6,007 nucleotides of DNA from contig JAPLZG010000053.1 in the NCBI GenBank assembly GCA_026395155.1, positions 1-6,007 of the forward strand. The letters run 5' to 3'. The stretch's first letter is position 1; every line of letters starts with the position of its first letter. Shown one piece after another: positions 1 through 6,007 of the stretch. This DNA is from Candidatus Tayloriibacteriota bacterium. GTDB lineage: Bacteria; Patescibacteriota; Minisyncoccia; Phycocordibacterales; GWA1-40-21. The position numbers were made by a program, and so were the translations under genes. The notes beneath the pieces were generated by a model. The model had not been told where the DNA came from. It saw nothing but the letters and a program-made list of their open reading frames with translations, and did not search any database.

Positions 1-1127
1 ATACAAAACTCTTCGAAAAATAGTGTTGGATCACAACCATTCATCATGTAGAAACTATCAATCAAGTTACTAAATCCATTATTTTCGCAAAATTTTGAAT
101 ATCTATCATAATCTTCTGCGCCCTCCATAAAAATTGCTACGTCAGTGAAAAATAAGGTCCTATGATGAAAGAAAAAATTACGATTTTCTTTTATTTTATC
201 TACAAATTTTTTCTTTTTGATTCGAAAAGACCTGGCACCTTTTTTTAGATTGTTATTTTCAAACCGTAAGACATTTTGAATAATATTCACATCAATAAAA
301 TATGGTGAATGAGTAGAGATAAAAATTTGTTTTATTCTTGATTCTTCCTTCAAAAAATCCAAAAAATTCTTTTGAGCTTGCGGATGGAGTGAAAGTTCTG
401 GCTCATCAATCAAAATAATTTCTCCTTTTGAGCCATATTTTATTATCCAGATTAAAATTATAAGTTGTTCAATCCCGCTACCCATATCTTGCAAATCAAC
501 CGAATCCCCACTTTTCATTTCACAGAAGATTCGACACGAGTCTTCCCTTGAACGACTTCCAATTTGAATTCTTAATATATCACTAAAATAGTCACTTATA
601 ATCTTATCAAATTCTTTACGTTGATTATCTGAGGCAATTTCAATTTCTTGAATCATCCAGTATACATCTCTTTTTTCTAGTTTCTCTTCAGTTCTCCCTT
701 CGTTTTGTCTACTAGCTAAATTAGAAAACGAGTCCTTCTTTTTTATATACCGATTTGTATTTGAATGATAAAGATTTGGAGCAAATTCTTCCTTCTCGGA
801 TTCAAAATTATGTTTTCTATAATCACTTTGGTACAAACAACTTTTGAATTTTAATATTTTATTTTTTGAGCTTAATATTTTTATTTCTAGATCGTTCTTA
901 TTATTCCTTGACTTTGAGTTTATAATTTCTTCATCAACTTGCTGTGATTTGTAATTTTTAGCGTATTTTATTGCTTCAAGAATCGTTGATTTACCAGAAT
1001 TATTTTTTCCAACAAGAATATTTAAGCCACTTCCGGATATTTCTTTTTTAGGAATTTTAAACTTGATAAAATTGTCATTATTCCCAAAACACTTTAAATT
1101 TTTGATTGTTAGAGATTTTATAAACAT
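1..1127 (-). CDS. OLD-like AAA/ABC-type ATPase with TOPRIM nuclease domain (3' end beyond window)
   Basis: 375 codons are visible, with no stop before the window edge, so the C-terminus is missing. The ATG at 1127 gives MFIKSLTIKNLKCF, the usual first beta strand of SMC/OLD-type ATPases. Seen in order: Walker A GKNNSGKST (about 40-48); a charged, low-complexity middle (about 65-140); a signature-like MGSGIEQL before Walker B; Walker B IILIDEPELSLHP with D241/E242; and an H-loop ISTHSP with H273. Then comes AIFMEGAEDYDRY (E335), which matches the first acidic motif of an OLD-family TOPRIM domain. The later DxD motif would lie outside the window. OLD proteins couple ATP binding to DNA nicking or cleavage and occur as defence effectors (GajA of Gabija, lambda-P2 Old, AriA-like sensors). 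The gene starts 33 nt after the res stop with no terminator between, so co-transcription is likely. No clear Shine-Dalgarno is seen (upstream is TTAAAATATAGTT). I am confident of an OLD-like ATPase but cannot assign a named system, because the downstream partner is not visible. Confidence 0.88.
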   Translation of the reverse strand, partial: MFIKSLTIKNLKCFGNNDNFIKFKIPKKEISGSGLNILVGKNNSGKSTILEAIKYAKNYKSQQVDEEIINSKSRNNKNDLEIKILSSKNKILKFKSCLYQSDYRKHNFESEKEEFAPNLYHSNTNRYIKKKDSFSNLASRQNEGRTEEKLEKRDVYWMIQEIEIASDNQRKEFDKIISDYFSDILRIQIGSRSREDSCRIFCEMKSGDSVDLQDMGSGIEQLIILIWIIKYGSKGEIILIDEPELSLHPQAQKNFLDFLKEESRIKQIFISTHSPYFIDVNIIQNVLRFENNNLKKGARSFRIKKKKFVDKIKENRNFFFHHRTLFFTDVAIFMEGAEDYDRYSKFCENNGFSNLIDSFYMMNGCDPTLFFEEFC

Positions 1128-1160
1128 AACTATATTTTAACCGAAAACTTATTGTCTCAT

Positions 1161-3968
1161 TTAACTTACTAGCCCTTCTATCGTGGAATGAATTGTAATT
1201 TTTTCTGTTGGAATAATTACATATCTCCAAGGTTTTATTATTCCAAAATTACCAATATTTTTGTTCACTATTTCACAATACTTTTCCGCTGTTTGCTTTT
1301 TTGCCTGTACGCCTGGGGTCTGAATCTCTGATCCTGGTTTTACTTCAATCATCACTATTTCTTTTTTAAGTTCAACGACAAAATCCGGTTCATAGCGATG
1401 ATGTGATTCGCCTTCTGAGTCTCTCCAAAACAATCCTTCAAACTGATTCGGAGCTGGGCGTAGCCAATCCTCAACTGACCCATCACTATCTAAAAGATAA
1501 GCTAAACGCACTTCATCAGATGAGAGGTCAAATCGATACATAGAGTGGCATACCTTTCTAAAATGTCCATAAAGTAATTTTGGAGAGAAAGTATTTACTT
1601 GAGAATCAAGAGAAACTGGCTTTTCTCCAAAAGATAAAGAAATATTATATTGTTCCAAATATGGCTTTGCCTCTCGTACACCGGATTCTAGATATCCTTC
1701 AGATTTTAATTCTGTATGTGCCAAAATTTGTTTATAAATATCTTCGGCAATCGTTCGTGCATTGCTTTCAATAATTAAAGCAAGATTATCTTCATCAATT
1801 GCTTTTTTTTGATAATATGAAACAGCTTGATCAGCTAATTTCAAGAGAAGTGGTTTTTGTTCTGGATCATCGTAGTCAACTAACGGAGAGTCCCAAAGTG
1901 CTGCAATGATAGTACTTTGCGGAGATTGTCTTGTGTATGTACCAAAACTACTGACTTTTGTCGTTTCAGTTATTCGACGTCCCGGAACGTCTTCTCCAAA
2001 TAAATTTTCCTCACGATTATTTTGTAGTTGTTCTTCAAGAATAGCCCGCTCATTGGTATATGTACGTAATACGTCAATATCTAAATCGAATTGTTCAATT
2101 GAAAGTGCACTAAAATGAGGAGTTAGAATTAAACGCGGAATAGGTATATTTCTTTTTTCCATTGTTTCTCCGGATTTCTGTGCGATCTTAGAAAGTTCTT
2201 TCTTTCCTTCAGTACTAAAAGATTCAAATAGTGAATCTTTTTCAAAAGTCATCTCCGTTGTTTCAATAAGTTGCCAGCCATGATAACTCGTTTCTTTACT
2301 AAGATTTCCCAATATTTCTTCTTTTTTAGTCTCAACAAATTTTTCTCGTAAACTGTCCTCTATATTGTTAATTTGTGACATTTTTGAAACACTCTCTTCT
2401 GCTTTTTTCTGAATTTCTTGCATCAAAACATCATTTTGTGTTATTTCATTTTTAACTTCATCAAGAGTAACTGGTTGCACTTCGGTTAATATTTTTTGTT
2501 CCTCAGCTTCTTTTTTAGAAATTTGCTCCACTTGTCCCTGGATCAGCGATGAGTCTTTTGCCAGTGCTACCACTTTCGCGAATTGTTCGTGTGCAACAAG
2601 AACTAGCCGATCCACCAAGGAAAATCCTGTTCGTTCTCCATAAGGCAAGCGCAAACCACGGCCAATTGTTTGTTCAGTTAAAATTGCGGCGGCCGATTCA
2701 CGAAGTGGTGTGATGGTATAAACATTTGTTACATCCCACCCTTCTTTTAACATATTCACATGAATAACAATCTCCACTGGATTATCTGGATGCTCAAGAG
2801 AAATTAATTTTTCAATATTTTCATCAGATTCTTCACCACGCTGTCGCGTATTTATTTCAATAATCTTCCCTTTAAATTCTCCTCCTCGAAAATCATCACT
2901 ATCCATCAAGGCACGAAGTTGATTAGAATGATCAATATCTTTTGCCACAACTAGCATTACTGGTTTTACAATCGGTTTATTATTCTCCAAAGCATACTCC
3001 CTAAGTGCACTTTTGGCACGTTCGTGAAAAAAAGCTGCCAATTGTAATTTTCGTGCATCAGTGTCTATGGAATCGGGATCAAATTGACTAAAATCAACAT
3101 CTGCTTCGGTTCCCACCCAAGGATCTTTGACTAATTTTCCGCGAATAGCATCACCAAGATTATATGAATACAAAACATTTTTCATTTTTATCTGTCTCGC
3201 GTTTCTGCCCGTTCCTTTCGTTCCTAAGTATGGCGTAGCGGTCATCTCCAGACCAAAAAGTGGATCTAGGATATCCAGAGCTCCAAGTGCCGCATCAGCA
3301 TGGTAATGATGTGCTTCATCAAGCATTACCACCAAATCATCGTGCCCTTTTAGATAATCAAAATATGATTCACCGGCAGTTTCCCACGCTTTGGTAATGC
3401 CACGCTCGCTAGTCATATCTTTTTGTGCAAACTGTTGGATATTGAAAATATTTATTTCAATCTGATTACCAAAAAGTTTTTGTCCGCGCTGTTTAGCATA
3501 ATTTTCCGTAGTAATAACTTTAGCGGTATTAATATTTATTTCTTGAATACCCTTAAAAACATACTTAGGATTATTTGATTTACTAAAATCATCAAAAAGT
3601 TTTCGATAAATTGTTAGATTGGGTGCCACAATCAAAAAATGCTGGATGTTATAAACCAAGTACAAATAAGCCACAAAAGCGCCCATGAGTCTTGTTTTTC
3701 CGACACCCGTAGCCAGTGCAAAAGTATAGGCTGGAAAAGTTCTTTCAAATTCTTCGAATCCTTGTGCTTTGTGAGTATTACTAAAATATTCTTTACTTTC
3801 TTTAAGTATCTCAGCAAGATTACCACGAGTTTCTTTTTTTACTCTCGCCAGTAATCTTTGACCAGCCGGTGACTGCAAATAATCTGCAAATAGCTCAAGA
3901 CTTTTAAACTGAGGGGTACGCAAGCTCATTGCGTTATTTATGTATTTTAATGCTTGTGCTGGCTTCAT
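1161..3968 (-). CDS. res: Type III restriction enzyme Res subunit (SF2 helicase plus PD-(D/E)XK nuclease)
   Basis: The ATP-dependent restriction subunit of a Type III R-M system; in the family it acts only in complex with Mod. Counting from the ATG at 3968 (935 aa), superfamily 2 helicase motifs are complete: motif I ATGVGKT (86-92), Ia VAPNLTI (114-120), II DEAH (217-220), III TATP (243-246), V-like MLKEGWDVTN (about 406-415) and VI TIGRGLRLPYG (434-444). A long charged linker (about 470-615) precedes the C-terminal half. The nuclease is YEPDFVVEL followed by IEVKPG, giving D862, E875 and K877 as the PD-(D/E)XK triad. The length is typical of Res proteins and no stop or frameshift is seen. 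An in-frame TTG three codons upstream (3977) could also start it, but it has no Shine-Dalgarno; the ATG has a GGAA three bases before it. The gene follows mod by 35 nt and precedes the OLD-like ATPase by 33 nt, consistent with one operon. Oddity: it looks fully intact although its partner mod is interrupted. Confidence 0.95.
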   Translation of the reverse strand: MKPAQALKYINNAMSLRTPQFKSLELFADYLQSPAGQRLLARVKKETRGNLAEILKESKEYFSNTHKAQGFEEFERTFPAYTFALATGVGKTRLMGAFVAYLYLVYNIQHFLIVAPNLTIYRKLFDDFSKSNNPKYVFKGIQEININTAKVITTENYAKQRGQKLFGNQIEINIFNIQQFAQKDMTSERGITKAWETAGESYFDYLKGHDDLVVMLDEAHHYHADAALGALDILDPLFGLEMTATPYLGTKGTGRNARQIKMKNVLYSYNLGDAIRGKLVKDPWVGTEADVDFSQFDPDSIDTDARKLQLAAFFHERAKSALREYALENNKPIVKPVMLVVAKDIDHSNQLRALMDSDDFRGGEFKGKIIEINTRQRGEESDENIEKLISLEHPDNPVEIVIHVNMLKEGWDVTNVYTITPLRESAAAILTEQTIGRGLRLPYGERTGFSLVDRLVLVAHEQFAKVVALAKDSSLIQGQVEQISKKEAEEQKILTEVQPVTLDEVKNEITQNDVLMQEIQKKAEESVSKMSQINNIEDSLREKFVETKKEEILGNLSKETSYHGWQLIETTEMTFEKDSLFESFSTEGKKELSKIAQKSGETMEKRNIPIPRLILTPHFSALSIEQFDLDIDVLRTYTNERAILEEQLQNNREENLFGEDVPGRRITETTKVSSFGTYTRQSPQSTIIAALWDSPLVDYDDPEQKPLLLKLADQAVSYYQKKAIDEDNLALIIESNARTIAEDIYKQILAHTELKSEGYLESGVREAKPYLEQYNISLSFGEKPVSLDSQVNTFSPKLLYGHFRKVCHSMYRFDLSSDEVRLAYLLDSDGSVEDWLRPAPNQFEGLFWRDSEGESHHRYEPDFVVELKKEIVMIEVKPGSEIQTPGVQAKKQTAEKYCEIVNKNIGNFGIIKPWRYVIIPTEKITIHSTIEGLVS

Positions 3969-3971
3969 AAT

Positions 3972-3975
3972 TTCC
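3972..3975 (-). promoter_or_regulatory. Weak ribosome binding site candidate for res
   Basis: On the minus strand the sequence reads TATTGGAAATTATG. GGAA ends three bases before the ATG at 3968, which is closer than the usual 5-9. It overlaps the alternative TTG start at 3977, which itself has only AT-rich sequence upstream. This motif is why I favour the ATG, but the signal is weak. The rest of the 35-nt mod-res gap contains only an AT-rich imperfect palindrome (3986-3998) and no recognisable promoter or terminator. Confidence 0.3.
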
Positions 3976-4690
3976 AATATTGATTATTTTATTAAAATGT
4001 TCTTTATTCTCCCGTCTCAATTTCTTCCATGGCAGATTCTTTGATTGGAAGCAAATATTCTTTTTTGCCAAAATGACACGCTTTCAAAACAGACTGTGGA
4101 ATTTTCTTTATCGTAATACGACCATCAATTTTATCCGCACCCGATTCATATTTCTTTGGACAAATAATTAGCGACTCACCTTCGGCTAGATGGCCAGCAA
4201 TTTGTTGAATCATCCCGACGGTGAGAAGCTGGGTTGTAATATAAAGATAATTTTTACCTTGCCCGATTCCATGTTTCCAATATTCCGTTTGACTTGGCTC
4301 ATAGGTAAAATTCATTAGTTTACACATAGCTTTTATCAGTTTGGTATCGTTATAAAAACTATCGATTACTGGATTGCCAAATTCATCTTTTACAATAAAA
4401 CTCGGTGCCAATTCAAAAAATTTATATGCTCCGCCACCTTTCCATTCCAAAACTTCTGAAAGTTTTAGCCCGTCGTTCCCGCTTATCACTTTATCTAAAC
4501 GTACTTTGCAATGCGTGTAAGCATGGTCGCCCATTTCAACACCAATATATTTTCTGCCCATTTTTTGTGCTACTGCGACAGTTGTCCCAGAACCTAAAAA
4601 AGAATCTAAGATTAAATCACCTTTTCTTGTAGAAAGATGCAAGATATCATAAATTAAATCTTCTGGTTTTGGATAAGAAAATGATTTACT

Positions 4691-4693
4691 TCA
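4691..4693 (-). other. Second in-frame stop in mod (TGA, codon 293)
   Basis: The minus strand reads ACC ATT TTT TGA AGT AAA TCA TTT: translation TIF, stop, SKSF, followed by SYPKP in the same frame. Mod relatives often have Gly at this point before the F-x-YPKP motif. GGA to TGA is therefore the simplest change, or UGA read as Gly. The stop follows a run of six T, but no base needs adding or removing to keep the frame. Confidence 0.88.
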
Positions 4694-4981
4694 AAAAATG
4701 GTTTTTATCTGTGATGTTCCATTTCCACTACTATATTCTGGTTTATAAAAAATACTTTTTGGTTTCTTTGAGTTACTCCACCTCCACGACATTTCTTTTT
4801 CATCTGTGATGGGTAAATTTATAAAATCATTTTCAGATTCTGGCAAATCATTATCGGTAACATATATCGTTCCGTTCGGTCTTGTAAAAATTGGGAAAAA
4901 TAAATTAGGTCTTTTTTCTCTTGGTGCATTTACTCCCGTTGCCTTAAGATTCGCTCCCTTCTTATAATATCCGATATTATC

Positions 4982-4984
4982 TTA
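4982..4984 (-). other. First in-frame stop in mod (TAA, codon 196)
   Basis: The minus strand reads GTT GAA TGG AAT TAA GAT AAT ATC GGA: translation VEWN, stop, DNIG. Mod-like sequence continues in the same frame (YYKKGANLKATG), so this is a substitution-type lesion, not an indel. From memory of the family, an acidic residue after the Trp is common here. GAA to TAA is therefore a plausible single change, though AAA or CAA cannot be excluded. Confidence 0.9.
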
Positions 4985-5573
4985 ATTCCATTCAACCAAG
5001 CCATCTTCATCAACATCAAATTGATTTATTTTTGAAAGATTTTTTTGTTTTGCAAAGACAATTATGTATTCATGAGTACCAGCAAAACCAAATTGATCTT
5101 GATTGCCCTTTAAATTCATAATCACAGGAAGACAAGCCACAAAATTATCTCTCCCAAAGACTTCGTCACATAATATCTTCATGTAATGCATTTCATTATC
5201 ATCTAACTGAACGTAAAATAAACCCTCATCTTCCAAAAGCATTCTCAGTAGCTCCAATCTCGGCCTCATTAATGAAAGCCAGGTACTGTGTTCCACGGAG
5301 TCGTCGTAATGTTCAAAAGCGTTCCCTGTATTATACGGTGGGTCGATATAGATACACTTTATTTTTCCTTCATATTCTGGCAGAAGTGCTTTGAGCGCAA
5401 GAAGGTTGTCTCCATGAATAATCATGTTCTCTGTTTCTGGATCATTGACACAATTGGAAAGATCTGGATTTTCTTCCAAAATACGTGGTTCAATATTGGC
5501 AATATCATATTCGGGATTATTTTTCCCAATCCAAGTAAGTTCTAGTTTTTGTTTGTTATTATTAGCCATAGAT

Positions 5574-6007
5574 TTATATAATCTTAAATTTTATCGTAAA
5601 TAATAGTGTAAGCGTAGTTTTTTGCTTCAATTGAGCTTCCACTCTTTCCAGTAAATTTTCTTTCTTTGCATCAACTTCATCCTGCGATTGATAAAGCTTT
5701 TGACGCATTTCGTTGCGTTTCTTTTCCAAATCTTTAATTTCTCGCTGAAGCTTTACTTTTTCTGCTAAATTTAACACTTTTTTAGCGTTTGTTTTCATCG
5801 TTTTAATATCAATATCCAAACGCTTAAGCTCTATTTCTAGGCTCTTTTTTACATCTTCTGCCCATTTATCCAGCTTGTCCACTTCATTGTCAAAAAAATC
5901 ACTATTACGTTCAGCGATACTAGCAGTGAAAATATTTATTTTTTCCTGCTCTTTTAGTTGCAATTCTTTGTTGTCTGTTTCTATTTTATTTTGGCTTACT
6001 TGAGCAC
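5574..6007 (-). CDS. C-terminal end of a large protein, probably a SNF2/HepA-like helicase (5' end beyond window)
   Basis: 143 codons are visible, open through the upper window edge. The in-frame TTG at 5963 is not a convincing start, because coding continues upstream (AQVSQNKIETDNKE) without a stop. The segment is highly charged and helical: IAERNSDFFDNEVDKLDKWAED, then repeated Lys/Glu/Leu heptads (LQREIKDLEKKRNEMRQKLY, VDAKKENLLERVEAQLKQ), ending LFTIKFKII. This layout of an AERN...E-LDKWAED coiled coil closing on LFTI plus a basic beta strand resembles, from memory, the C-terminus of large SNF2-type helicases encoded just before Mod-type methyltransferases (DrmD of DISARM and related island helicases). 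No helicase motif lies inside the window, so the assignment rests on the tail and on context. The stop is 4 nt before the mod ATG, so translational coupling is likely. The alternative is an unrelated coiled-coil protein. Confidence 0.65.
   Translation of the reverse strand, partial: AQVSQNKIETDNKELQLKEQEKINIFTASIAERNSDFFDNEVDKLDKWAEDVKKSLEIELKRLDIDIKTMKTNAKKVLNLAEKVKLQREIKDLEKKRNEMRQKLYQSQDEVDAKKENLLERVEAQLKQKTTLTLLFTIKFKII

Larger units (their letters stand above)
4004..5569 (-). pseudogene. mod: Type III-like adenine-N6 DNA methyltransferase Mod, interrupted by two in-frame stops
   Basis: One reading frame of 521 codons from ATG 5569 to TAA 4004 shows continuous Mod-type homology but has TAA at codon 196 and TGA at codon 293. 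The N-terminal piece (1-195) opens with LTWIGK, IEPRIL and MIIHGDNLLALKAL, then the catalytic motif IV DPPYNTG (D76-Y79) and WLSLMRPRLELLR. The middle piece (197-292, starting DNIGYYKKGANL) keeps family-like APREKRPNLFFPIF and WRW and is the likely target-recognition region. The last piece resumes SKSFSYPKPEDLI and holds the SAM-binding motif I DSFLGSGTT (322-330). It ends with a C-terminal domain of apparently normal length. The motif order (IV, then target domain, then I) is that of beta-class Type III Mod enzymes, which methylate adenine N6 and direct Res. It begins 4 nt after the upstream gene and 35 nt before res. No restart with a ribosome binding site is apparent after either stop; the only ATG in the middle piece is deep inside it. 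It could be a true pseudogene, a sequencing artefact, or a recoded or split enzyme. The family call is much surer than the functional state. Confidence 0.88.

Noticed and set aside
1128..1160. Tiny ATG-AGA-CAA-TAA ORF or a promoter between res and the ATPase gene
   Set aside because: Three codons directly abutting the res stop, with no ribosome binding site and no -10/-35 pair that I could defend in 33 AT-rich bases.
3986..3998. AT-rich near-palindrome in the mod-res gap as a terminator
   Set aside because: The arms are only about six A/T bases with no GC stem, so it is not a credible intrinsic terminator; such sequence is common at this base composition.
4004..4642. A separate 212-residue methyltransferase gene starting at 4642
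   Set aside because: The apparent start is a TTG inside a continuing Mod frame; homology (SKSFSYPKPEDLI) extends upstream to the TGA at 4691. It is the 3' part of mod, not an independent gene.
4691..4984. Frameshift or repeat-driven phase variation of mod, as known for some Type III mod genes
   Set aside because: The segments on both sides of each stop are in the same frame and no simple-sequence repeat tract is present beyond a short T6 run.
1580..5545. Short plus-strand ORFs (for example 1580-1774, 1906-2118, 3639-3854, 3980-4171, 4405-4632, 5288-5545) and the minus-strand ORF 3632-3826
   Set aside because: They lie antisense or out of frame within, or largely overlapping, the well-supported res and mod reading frames and show no recognisable domain or ribosome binding site.
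5574..5963. A stand-alone 129-residue coiled-coil gene starting with TTG at 5963
   Set aside because: The frame stays open to the window edge and no ribosome binding site precedes the TTG, so it is better read as the end of a larger protein.

Overview
The window is a low-GC (about one third G+C by eye), gene-dense stretch of bacterial or possibly archaeal DNA. Every supportable gene lies on the minus strand, so the island reads from high to low coordinates. It looks like a defence cluster built around a Type III restriction-modification (R-M) system. The organism cannot be named from the sequence. The AT-rich, Lys/Asn-rich proteins, tight gene spacing and weak or absent Shine-Dalgarno motifs would suit an uncultivated lineage such as Patescibacteria/CPR, but this is only a guess.

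Layout in transcription order: (1) 6007-5574, the last 143 codons of a larger protein whose N-terminus lies outside the window. It is a charged coiled coil ending in an LFTI tail, which I read as the C-terminus of a large SNF2/HepA-like helicase of the kind that precedes mod genes in such islands. (2) Four bases later, 5569-4004, a mod-type adenine-N6 methyltransferase. It keeps recognisable homology and a single reading frame across 521 codons but is cut by an in-frame TAA (codon 196) and an in-frame TGA (codon 293). (3) After 35 bases, 3968-1161, an apparently intact res gene: a superfamily 2 helicase with a C-terminal PD-(D/E)XK nuclease. (4) After 33 bases, 1127-1, an OLD-like ATPase that has just entered its TOPRIM domain when the window ends.

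In a working system, Mod would recognise and methylate one strand of an asymmetric site and recruit Res, which uses ATP to move or signal along DNA and cleave between sites. The upstream helicase and downstream OLD-like ATPase/nuclease would be accessory or independent defence modules in the same transcription unit. The main oddity is the doubly interrupted mod beside an undamaged res. The catalytic DPPY motif is in one fragment, the SAM-binding motif is in another, and the putative target-recognition region lies between the two stops. Possible explanations are pseudogenisation, sequencing error, or, for the TGA only, a UGA=Gly code. The last is weakened by the absence of in-frame UGA in the other genes.

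There is no gene-free stretch over 300 bases. I see no tRNA, rRNA, CRISPR array, insertion sequence or convincing terminator. The plus strand carries only short shadow ORFs.
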